DNA of 6,213 nucleotides, from positions 7,758 through 13,970 of the forward strand of contig DLFZ01000178.1 in NCBI GenBank assembly GCA_002482435.1, in the 5' to 3' direction. The notes beneath the pieces are model-generated. The model saw only the letters and a program-made list of their open reading frames with translations, searched no databases and was not told the origin of the DNA. Positions 1 to 5,262 of the stretch are shown one piece after another. The first letter of the stretch is position 1; every line of letters starts with the position of its first letter. Source of the DNA: Christensenella sp. UBA7707 (GTDB lineage: Bacteria > Bacillota > Clostridia > Christensenellales > CAG-138). Made by a program: the position numbers and the translations under genes.

Positions 1-652
1 CAAAGTGGGCCAGCACAAAAATTCGCCGCAGAGGCAGGAGGGCGCGCGCCCCGTTTCCTCCAACATCGAGTCTCACATCATCGCGCTCGGCGCGTCCACG
101 GGCGGCACGGAGGCCACCGCGCAGATTCTTACCGCGCTGCGCGACGATCTTCCCGGCATGGTGATTGTACAGCACATGCCGCCGGTTTTTACAAGGCTTT
201 ACGCCGAAAGGCTCAACAACTCCTGCCGGCTTGCCGTAAAGGAAGCCGAAGACGGCGATGTTGTACGCCCCGGGAGCGCGCTAGTAGCGCCCGGCGAGTA
301 TCATATGACGGTTGAAAAATTCGGGGGCGGCTACCGCGTGCGGTGCCGTAAAGGCGACAAGGTGAGCGGGCATTGCCCATCGGTGGACGTACTGTTTGAA
401 TCCGTTGCAAAGGCGGCGGGCGATAAGGCGCTCGGCATTCTTCTTACAGGTATGGGTGCCGATGGTGCAAACGGGCTTTTGCGCATGCGAAACACCGGCG
501 CTTCTACCATTGGACAAAACAAGGAGACCTGCGTGGTCTACGGTATGCCCATGGTGGCCATGGGCCTTGGTGCGGTGCAGAAGGAACTGCCGCTTGGCAG
601 TATCGCGCAGGGGATTTACGGCTGGCAAAACGAAAAGTTCTCCGAAAAATAA
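1..652 (+). CDS. cheB: CheB protein-glutamate methylesterase, catalytic domain (5' partial)
   Basis: Chemotaxis methylesterase that removes methyl groups from (and deamidates) glutamates on chemoreceptors, acting in the cytoplasm in receptor adaptation. Numbered from the GTG at position 5, the CheB catalytic triad is visible: Ser31 in GASTGGTEA, His57 in VQHMPP and Asp153 in GMGADGA. The Ser-His and Ser-Asp spacings (26 and 122) equal those of Salmonella CheB (S164, H190, D286). The HCPSVDVLF motif (123-131) is also typical. The reading frame stays open to the window edge, and the first ~22 residues are polar and linker-like, as between a receiver and a CheB effector domain. So the GTG is probably internal and the receiver domain lies outside the window; a stand-alone CheB domain cannot be excluded. 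It is followed by a terminator, so it likely closes an upstream chemotaxis operon. Confidence 0.93.
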   Translation, partial: KVGQHKNSPQRQEGARPVSSNIESHIIALGASTGGTEATAQILTALRDDLPGMVIVQHMPPVFTRLYAERLNNSCRLAVKEAEDGDVVRPGSALVAPGEYHMTVEKFGGGYRVRCRKGDKVSGHCPSVDVLFESVAKAAGDKALGILLTGMGADGANGLLRMRNTGASTIGQNKETCVVYGMPMVAMGLGAVQKELPLGSIAQGIYGWQNEKFSEK

Positions 653-680
653 ACCGCTGAAAATTTGGAACAGCAGGCGC

Positions 681-716
681 ACGGACGCGCGGCTTATGCC
701 GTACGTCCGTATTTTT
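681..716 (+). terminator. Rho-independent terminator after cheB
   Basis: A 7-bp outer stem (ACGGACG at 681-687 with CGTCCGT at 704-710) encloses a 4-bp inner stem CGGC/GCCG around a TTAT loop, with one C-A mismatch and one G-T wobble between the two. A run of five T follows one base later (712-716). It lies 28 bases after the cheB stop and separates cheB from the flagellar genes downstream. Confidence 0.85.
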
Positions 717-747
717 ATAAATAAAACTTACAAAAAATAACAAATCC

Positions 748-775
748 TTGTGTGAAGCCACAAAGTTCAACACAA
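748..775. repeat. Imperfect inverted repeat in the cheB-slt spacer
   Basis: TTGTGTGAA (748-756) faces TTCAACACAA (766-775), which is its reverse complement apart from one extra A, across a 9-base centre. A nested alternative also exists: TTGTG (748-752) with CACAA (759-763). It lies between the cheB terminator and the promoter of the flagellar genes, so it could be a regulator binding site or an RNA hairpin. No protein family can be named from it. Confidence 0.35.
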
Positions 776-788
776 AATACGGGGGAGA

Positions 789-817
789 AAGGTGGTGAAA
801 TGAGAAAATATTGTTGA
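789..817 (+). other. Strong Shine-Dalgarno with a 5-codon ORF (possible leader peptide)
   Basis: AAAGGTGGTGA (788-798) matches the ideal anti-SD complement AAAGGAGGTGA at 10 of 11 bases and is followed at once by ATG at 800. The frame reads only Met-Arg-Lys-Tyr-Cys before TGA at 815-817. The site is too good for random AT-rich spacer, but the product is tiny. It may be a leader peptide on a transcript starting further upstream, or a relic of a lost gene start. If the only promoter is the one at 814-842, this site would not be transcribed from it. Confidence 0.3.
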
Positions 818-842
818 ATCTGACATTTTTTGTTGTTATACT
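814..842 (+). promoter_or_regulatory. SigA-like promoter for the slt-flagellar operon
   Basis: TTGAAT (814-819; 4 of 6 to TTGACA) and TATACT (837-842; 5 of 6 to TATAAT) are separated by exactly 17 bases, in AT-rich sequence. The predicted transcription start is near 849, just before the Shine-Dalgarno at 859-866. No convincing SigD/sigma-28 motif (TAAA with GCCGATAA) was found in the spacer, so the operon may be read by the housekeeping sigma factor. This comes from consensus matching only. Confidence 0.6.
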
Positions 843-847
843 AATGA

Positions 848-1456
848 ATGAATACCATGGGGGTGACAGCGATATCCACCATAAATAGTATTTACTATCA
901 AAAACTTAGTGAAGTCCAAGCAAAGCTTGATGAATGCGCGTCGCGCGCGGGTTTGAGTGCACCGTTGTTTTCAAGCCTTCTCGCGCAGGCGCAAGGCGCA
1001 ACACCTGCGGATACTACGGTTGCGACGGCCTCCGTGGCGAATTCCACCGCATACGATTCCATCATCGAGGCGGCGTCGAAAACGTATGGGCTCGATTCGG
1101 ATTTGATTCGCGCGGTGATTCAAACGGAATCGAGTTACAACCAAAACGCCGTTTCGAGCGCGGGAGCGCAAGGGCTTATGCAACTTATGCCCGGTACGGC
1201 GGCGTCGTTGGGCGTTACGGATTCGTTCGACGCGCAGCAGAACATTTTTGCGGGCACGCAATATTTAAAGCAGCAGCTTGAGCGCTTCGGCGACATACGC
1301 CTTGCGCTTGCGGCTTACAATACCGGACCCTCGCGGGTCGCGTCGTACGGCATCTTGGATGCGGATGATGCCGCGCAGTATACAAAAATCAGCGCCTCCG
1401 TTCGAGGTTATGTAACAAAGGTACTTTCCTACTACGATGCGTACGCCTCCGCCTGA
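848..1456 (+). CDS. Flagellar-locus lytic transglycosylase (SLT domain)
   Basis: Peptidoglycan lytic transglycosylase that cleaves the MurNAc-GlcNAc bond to give 1,6-anhydro ends. The 202-residue protein (from ATG 848) has a short N-terminal helix-like segment, an Ala/Thr-rich linker (about 46-68), then an SLT (Slt70 C-terminal type) domain from about 69. The catalytic Glu is E94 in QTESSYN; GLMQLMP (109-115) and AYNTGP (156-161) complete the family signature. No Sec signal peptide or membrane segment is seen, so export through the flagellar apparatus itself is possible (inference). The gene lies 22 bases before flgB, which points to local wall opening for the rod, as known for SltF of Rhodobacter. 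The start is uncertain: ATG 848 sits on the predicted transcription start, and the best Shine-Dalgarno points to ATA 872. Confidence 0.88.
   Translation: MNTMGVTAISTINSIYYQKLSEVQAKLDECASRAGLSAPLFSSLLAQAQGATPADTTVATASVANSTAYDSIIEAASKTYGLDSDLIRAVIQTESSYNQNAVSSAGAQGLMQLMPGTAASLGVTDSFDAQQNIFAGTQYLKQQLERFGDIRLALAAYNTGPSRVASYGILDADDAAQYTKISASVRGYVTKVLSYYDAYASA
859..866 (+). promoter_or_regulatory. Shine-Dalgarno inside the annotated start of slt
   Basis: GGGGGTGA matches the anti-SD complement GGAGGTGA at 7 of 8 bases. It lies downstream of the ATG codons at 848 and 857, neither of which has its own ribosome binding site. In the slt frame the only codon at normal spacing is ATA at 872-874 (8 bases after GGGGG). 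It therefore questions the ATG start chosen for slt. Confidence 0.5.
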
Positions 1457-1463
1457 GGCGAAT

Positions 1464-1467
1464 GAGG
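1464..1467 (+). promoter_or_regulatory. Ribosome binding site of flgB
   Basis: GAGG, followed by AAAG, lies 11 bases before ATG 1479. It favours that start over the upstream in-frame ATG at 1437, which lies within the end of slt and would add 14 residues that FlgB proteins lack. Confidence 0.6.
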
Positions 1468-1478
1468 AAAGCAAAACC

Positions 1479-1883
1479 ATGATCAAGAACATTTTTGCTT
1501 CTACAAAATACCTCGAAAAAGGGCTTGATGCGGCGTGGCTTCGCAACCAGGTGATCTCCAACAACATCGCCAATGCCGATACGCCCAATTTCAAAAGCTC
1601 GAGTGTCGAGTTTGAGGATGTTTTTTCCGCCGCGCTTGAGCAAGACGGCATGGCCAACAAACAAACGCGAGACGGGCACATTAGTTTTTCGGCCTCGGCT
1701 GACAGCGTTATGCCCGTCGTTGTGGAAAACAACGATACCAGCATGAAAATGGACGGCAACAACGTGGACATCGACTATGAAAACGTGGAGCTTGCCAAAA
1801 ACACAATCTACTACAACACGCTCGTGGAGAAGCTCAACAGCGAGTTTTCCATGCTCCGTCTTGCGATTACGGAAGGCAGGTAA
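1479..1883 (+). CDS. flgB: Flagellar proximal rod protein FlgB
   Basis: Subunit of the proximal rod, exported by the flagellar type III apparatus and assembled on FliE inside the cell wall. The 134-residue product has the N-terminal rod motif with VISNNIANADTPNFK at residues 25-39, a variable middle, and a hydrophobic heptad-like C-terminal helix (ENVELAKNTIYYNTLVEKLN and following), the pattern of axial proteins. Length is normal for FlgB. The ATG at 1479 was chosen because the protein then begins with the usual helix (MIKNIF...). flgC starts 5 bases after the stop, so the two are almost certainly co-translated. Confidence 0.95.
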   Translation: MIKNIFASTKYLEKGLDAAWLRNQVISNNIANADTPNFKSSSVEFEDVFSAALEQDGMANKQTRDGHISFSASADSVMPVVVENNDTSMKMDGNNVDIDYENVELAKNTIYYNTLVEKLNSEFSMLRLAITEGR

Positions 1884-1888
1884 CGAAC

Positions 1889-2320
1889 ATGAGTTTTTTG
1901 AACGCGTTTAACATCAGCGGATCGGCGCTCACCGCGCAGCGCATGCGTATGGATGTGATCAGCCAAAACCTCGCCAACACAAATACCACCCGCACCGAAA
2001 GCGGCGATCCCTACCGGCGGCAGATGGCTGTGCTATCCGAAAAGAAAGCGAGCTTTTCAAGCTACCTCAATTCGGCCATGGGCGTTACGGGCGGCGGCGT
2101 GGTGGTTTCGAGCATCGAAACCGACCAGTCCGACTTTAAGATTGAGTACGACCCCGACAACCCGGATGCCGATGAAAACGGTTATGTACGCTACCCCAAT
2201 GTGGACGAAGTGACAGAGCTTGTAGATATGATGGCGGCTACGCGCGCCTACGAGGCGAATGTAACAGCGCTCAATTCTATGAAGGGCATGATGCTCAAAG
2301 CGCTCGAGATTGGCAAATAG
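1889..2320 (+). CDS. flgC: Flagellar proximal rod protein FlgC
   Basis: Second proximal rod subunit, built onto FlgB/FliE. The 143-residue product begins with a rod-type amphipathic helix and the motif DVISQNLANTNTTR (22-35), has the conserved central DPDNPDAD..GYVRYPNVD stretch, and ends with the typical helix from ELVDMMAATRAYEANV to the C-terminus. Length and domain order match FlgC throughout, with nothing missing. A weak AGG eight bases before the ATG lies in the last codons of flgB, so translation is probably coupled to flgB. Confidence 0.96.
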   Translation: MSFLNAFNISGSALTAQRMRMDVISQNLANTNTTRTESGDPYRRQMAVLSEKKASFSSYLNSAMGVTGGGVVVSSIETDQSDFKIEYDPDNPDADENGYVRYPNVDEVTELVDMMAATRAYEANVTALNSMKGMMLKALEIGK

Positions 2321-2331
2321 CAAGATTTTTT

Positions 2332-2338
2332 AAGGAGG
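2332..2338 (+). promoter_or_regulatory. Strong ribosome binding site of fliE
   Basis: AAGGAGG lies 7 bases before ATG 2346, the best Shine-Dalgarno among the flagellar genes here. It sits in the 25-base flgC-fliE gap, so fliE can be initiated independently of flgC. Confidence 0.85.
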
Positions 2339-2345
2339 CGCTTTT

Positions 2346-2648
2346 ATGTCGATTGATTCCGTAAGCGGCGTAGGCTCGCTGCTCAATGCTCTTAACGCCA
2401 CGTCCTCCGCAACGACGGAGAACACCGGCACAAGTTTTTCGGAGCTTTTGAAGAGCGCACTTGATCAGGTGGATGAAACCGTCGATGCAAACCAAACCGG
2501 TACGCTCCAGCTTTTGAGCGGCCAAAGCACGGACATTCACACCTCGCTCATCGAGGCGCAAAAGGCGGAGCTTACGCTCAACCTCGCCGTGCAGGTACGC
2601 AACAAGGTTGTGGATGCGTACAAAGAAGTCATGAACATGCAAATGTGA
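2346..2648 (+). CDS. fliE: Flagellar hook-basal body protein FliE
   Basis: FliE joins the rod to the FliP/FliR export gate and MS-ring and is the first axial protein exported. The 100-residue product has a Ser/Thr-rich N-terminus (to about 28), the family segment FSELLKSALDQVDETVDANQ (31-50), and a C-terminal helix from HTSLIEAQKAEL to KVVDAYKEVMNMQM (65-100), which carries the most conserved residues. Length is normal. In the Bacillus fla/che operon fliF follows; here a 106-base gap and fliO follow instead. Confidence 0.95.
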   Translation: MSIDSVSGVGSLLNALNATSSATTENTGTSFSELLKSALDQVDETVDANQTGTLQLLSGQSTDIHTSLIEAQKAELTLNLAVQVRNKVVDAYKEVMNMQM

Positions 2649-2701
2649 GAAAGCATAAAACGGTCAAACGACAATGCTTTGGCTGGCGTACCTTTGCGCG
2701 A

Positions 2702-2725
2702 CCGGCGCCGCAGGATAGCCGCCGG
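2702..2725 (+). other. GC-rich hairpin in the 106-base fliE-fliO gap
   Basis: CCGGCG (2702-2707) pairs with CGCCGG (2720-2725) around a 12-base loop; GGGGCATTTTCTG follows, giving only a short T run. The outer bases AATGC (near 2674) and GCATT (near 2728) could extend a larger fold. It may be a weak terminator or attenuator separating rod genes from export genes, or a processing site. No coding region is supported in 2649-2741. Confidence 0.4.
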
Positions 2726-2741
2726 GGCATTTTCTGTTATC

Positions 2742-2747
2742 GGAGGG
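2742..2747 (+). promoter_or_regulatory. Ribosome binding site fixing the TTG start of fliO
   Basis: GGAGGG lies 7 bases before TTG 2755. No in-frame ATG or GTG occurs nearby upstream, so the spacing supports TTG as the start codon. Confidence 0.8.
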
Positions 2748-2754
2748 CATCGGT

Positions 2755-3351
2755 TTGAATTTTTACGCATCGCCCGGCACGCCTGTGAAAATGGCGCTTG
2801 TGCTTCAGGATAATCTCGGCGGCACCTTGGGGCTCCTCGTTGTGCTTCTGGCGGTGCTGCTTCTGACCTACTACGCAACGCGCTTCATCGCGGCAAAGAG
2901 CGGCGGCCTTACAAAAACCGCCAGCATGCGCGTAAAGGAGCGGGTGATGCTCGCCAAGGACAAAAGTGTGGTGCTTTTGGAAACCCAAAACAAGTATTAC
3001 CTGCTGGGCGTAACGGCGCAAAACGTGCAGCTCATTGCGGTGCTTGGCCGCGATGAGCTCGGCGAGCTTGCCGAGGAGGAAGCGCCGCAGCGGGACGCAA
3101 AGGGGATGTTTGAGGCAATGGGTTTGTTCGGAGGCGGAAAAAAAGGCGGCTTTTCCCTTTTCACCCCCCGCGTGAAGCAAGCGAAAAAAGACGCACAGGA
3201 AGAGGAGATTGACGCGCTTCTTGCGCAAATCCAGCAGCGAAGGAGCGCGCGCTACGGCGCGGAAGGCCGCAAGCCGGAATTTCGGGAGATCCTCAATGAC
3301 TCCATCGGGGAAGACAACTCTTTTCTAGACGATACAAAGGGCGACGCATGA
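2755..3351 (+). CDS. fliO: Flagellar biosynthesis protein FliO (FliO/FliZ family)
   Basis: FliO is a membrane protein that helps the FliP ring assemble and is usually not part of the finished export gate. The 198-residue product has a short N-terminus, one clear transmembrane segment (about 21-41), and then the family core: RVKERVMLAKDKSVVLLE (59-76) followed by KYYLLGVTAQNVQLI (80-94). The C-terminal half is charged and low in complexity, with a GGGKKGG patch and a Glu/Lys/Arg-rich helix, and is poorly conserved in the family. Translation starts at TTG with a good Shine-Dalgarno. The stop overlaps the fliP start by 4 bases (ATGA), a sign of translational coupling. Confidence 0.88.
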   Translation: MNFYASPGTPVKMALVLQDNLGGTLGLLVVLLAVLLLTYYATRFIAAKSGGLTKTASMRVKERVMLAKDKSVVLLETQNKYYLLGVTAQNVQLIAVLGRDELGELAEEEAPQRDAKGMFEAMGLFGGGKKGGFSLFTPRVKQAKKDAQEEEIDALLAQIQQRRSARYGAEGRKPEFREILNDSIGEDNSFLDDTKGDA

Positions 3352-4178
3352 TGAACGAACTTCGCGCAAAGCTCATTGTGGAAAAAAGCAAACGAACGGT
3401 TAAGCGCACATTGGTGGTGCTGCTTGCGGTTTTGACGGTGCTGATGCTCGCGGGCTGCTCGGTGCTTGCCAACAATGCCTCTGCAAGCGACGAATCCGAG
3501 ACCGCCGCCGCGCAGGAAGAAGACGGCCTTTTCGGAGGCATTTTGGGTGACCGCAGCAAGAGCGTGGAAATTCTCATCATGCTCACGGTGCTCACGCTTT
3601 TGCCTTCCATCCTCATCATGCTCACAAGCTTCACACGCATCATCATTGTGCTGTCGCTTGTAAGAAACGGCCTTGGCCTTCAGCAGATGCCGCCCAACCA
3701 AGTGCTCATCGGGCTTGCGCTGTTCGTTACCCTTTTTATCATGACGCCAACCATCAACACCATCAAGGAAACGGCTTACGAGCCGTATGTGAACGGCCAC
3801 ATTACGCAGGAGCAGGCGGCGGAAACGGCGATGAAGCCCATAAGAAAGTTCATGCTTGCCCAAACCTATGAAAGCGATTTGAAATTTTTTATGAGTGCGG
3901 CGGGGCAGGGTGAGTCGGTCGAAAACCTCGACGAAATCAAAAACAGCACGCTCATACCGGCGTTTATCACAAGCGAAATCAAGCACGGTTTTGAAATCGG
4001 CTTTTTCCTGTACATTCCGTTTATCGTTATCGACATGGTGGTGGCAAGCACGCTCATGGCCATGGGTATGATGATGCTTCCGCCAACCGTTATATCGCTG
4101 CCGTTTAAGCTTTTGCTTTTTGTGATGGTGGATGGATGGACGCTCACGGTAAAAACGCTCATCACGAGCTTTAACTGA
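3348..4178 (+). CDS. fliP: Flagellar export gate protein FliP with a lipobox-like signal sequence
   Basis: FliP forms the pentameric core of the type III export gate with FliQ and FliR. The family region begins at about residue 73 and includes FTRIIIVLSLVRN (95-107), QMPPNQVLIGLALF (113 on), a polar periplasmic region, and MAMGMMMLPP near 239-246, whose Met triplet corresponds to the methionine gasket of the gate; VDGW follows near the end. The 276-residue length exceeds the ~220 of Bacillus FliP because of an N-terminal extension: a basic stretch (1-21), a hydrophobic run (22-34), then LAGC with Cys37, and an acidic linker to about 66. E. coli FliP has a cleaved signal peptide; the Cys suggests lipoprotein processing here. 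ATG 3351 is an alternative start, and AAAGGG (3336-3341) serves either. Confidence 0.96.
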   Translation: MMNELRAKLIVEKSKRTVKRTLVVLLAVLTVLMLAGCSVLANNASASDESETAAAQEEDGLFGGILGDRSKSVEILIMLTVLTLLPSILIMLTSFTRIIIVLSLVRNGLGLQQMPPNQVLIGLALFVTLFIMTPTINTIKETAYEPYVNGHITQEQAAETAMKPIRKFMLAQTYESDLKFFMSAAGQGESVENLDEIKNSTLIPAFITSEIKHGFEIGFFLYIPFIVIDMVVASTLMAMGMMMLPPTVISLPFKLLLFVMVDGWTLTVKTLITSFN

Positions 4179-4186
4179 CGGGATAA

Positions 4187-4193
4187 GAAAGGG
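4187..4193 (+). promoter_or_regulatory. Ribosome binding site of fliQ
   Basis: GAAAGGG lies 7 bases before ATG 4201, in the 22-base fliP-fliQ gap. Confidence 0.7.
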
Positions 4194-4200
4194 TACGCGC

Positions 4201-4467
4201 ATGAGCCAGTCCGAAATCGTCAAGGTTCTGCAGGATGCCATCACCACGGTGATGGTGGTATCAGCTCCCATGCTCATCGTCGGCATGGTGGTGGGTATCA
4301 TCATCTCCATTTTTCAGGCCACCACGCAGATCAACGAGCAGACGCTTTCGTTCGTGCCAAAGATCATCGCCATTTTTGTGGCGATCATCGTATTCGGCGG
4401 GTTTATCCTCACCAACCTGTCGGATTTTACCTATCGTATTTTCGACTATGTGCAGTCGATCCACTAA
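4201..4467 (+). CDS. fliQ: Flagellar export gate protein FliQ
   Basis: Small membrane subunit of the export gate; four copies normally pack around the FliP-FliR core. The 88-residue product has two hydrophobic segments (about 14-38 and 55-74) joined by the hallmark loop FQATTQINEQTLSFVPK (38-54). Length and topology are typical of the FliQ family (SctS in injectisomes). fliR starts 3 bases after the stop without a well-placed Shine-Dalgarno of its own, so the two are probably translationally coupled. Confidence 0.97.
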   Translation: MSQSEIVKVLQDAITTVMVVSAPMLIVGMVVGIIISIFQATTQINEQTLSFVPKIIAIFVAIIVFGGFILTNLSDFTYRIFDYVQSIH

Positions 4468-4470
4468 GGC

Positions 4471-5262
4471 ATGGAAGCGCTTGTTTACGCCATCGCAAAC
4501 CATGCGGACTATTTTATGCTCGCGCTTTTGCGCGTGGGCGCGCTGGTGATTTCCTCGCCCATTTTCGGGCGGAAAAATTTGCCGAACCTTGTAAAAATAT
4601 CGCTCTGCATTGCGCTTACGGCGCTTTTGTACTCCACTTGGGAAACCATTCCGGTGCTTAGCTACCGAGGGATTTTGGAGTACATGTTGCTTTGCATAAA
4701 GGAGCTTTTGTTCGGGCTGGTGCTCGGGTATGTGACGACGCTCTTCTTCTCGCTCACGCAGACGGCCGGTCAGGCCATCGACATGCAGATGGGCTTTGGC
4801 ATGGTAAACGTGCTCGACGCGCAGAGCAATTTGAGCGTTCCTATGATGGGCAACTTTCTTTACATCGTGCTGCTTGCGGCATTTTTCGCAGTCAACGCAC
4901 ACCAGCAGCTCATTTACATCCTGCTCTCCACGTTTCGAAACATCCCCGTGGGGCAGGTAGAGCTCAACCCCATGCTCGGTTACAGTGCGCTTGAGGTATT
5001 TGCCCTATCGTTTGGGCTTGTGATCAACATCGCCATGCCGGTTGTGGCAGCGGGACTGATCGCGGAGGTATTTATGGGCTTTGTGGTGCGTACCACGCCG
5101 CAGCTAAACATCTTCGTGGTGGGCATACCGCTCAAAATTATTTTAGGGTTTTTGGTGCTTTTAATCATCCTCCCCGTGTATGTCAACTTTACGCAAGAAA
5201 TCTTCAAACAGATGTTTGACGCCGTGGATTATATGATCCGTGGCCTTGCGGGGGCGGCGTAA
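4471..5262 (+). CDS. fliR: Flagellar export gate protein FliR
   Basis: Single-copy membrane subunit that completes the FliP5-FliQ4-FliR1 gate and contacts FlhB. The 263-residue product is hydrophobic throughout. It carries the family signatures RVGALVISSPIFGRKNLPNLVKI (21-43), GQAIDMQMGFGMVNVLD (100-116) and PQLNIFVVGIPLKI (from 210). The usual Pro after the conserved Asp is Ala117 here, a mild variation. Length is normal. The start is 3 bases after fliQ; AAGG directly before the ATG is too close to act as a normal ribosome site. The stop TAA shares one base with the flhB start (TAATG). Confidence 0.96.
   Translation: MEALVYAIANHADYFMLALLRVGALVISSPIFGRKNLPNLVKISLCIALTALLYSTWETIPVLSYRGILEYMLLCIKELLFGLVLGYVTTLFFSLTQTAGQAIDMQMGFGMVNVLDAQSNLSVPMMGNFLYIVLLAAFFAVNAHQQLIYILLSTFRNIPVGQVELNPMLGYSALEVFALSFGLVINIAMPVVAAGLIAEVFMGFVVRTTPQLNIFVVGIPLKIILGFLVLLIILPVYVNFTQEIFKQMFDAVDYMIRGLAGAA

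Noticed and set aside
1437..1478. Upstream in-frame ATG giving flgB 14 extra residues
   Set aside because: It starts inside slt, lacks a ribosome binding site, and the Pro/Glu-rich extension is not found in FlgB; ATG 1479 fits the family start.
1265..1771. 168-codon minus-strand open frame over slt and flgB
   Set aside because: Antisense shadow of two well-identified genes; no recognisable domain.
2649..2741. Possible cyclic-di-GMP (GEMM) riboswitch, from a loose resemblance of GGATAGCCG and GTTATCGG to its 3' half
   Set aside because: The conserved 5' half and the paired GGTA/TACC arrangement could not be aligned; the GTTATCGGAGG part is explained by the fliO ribosome site.
3252..4310. 352-codon open frame on the minus strand covering fliP and the ends of fliO and fliQ
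   Set aside because: It is fully antisense to recognised genes, its translation is His/Arg/Lys-rich with no domain, and it has no supporting context. It reflects the codon bias of the plus-strand genes.
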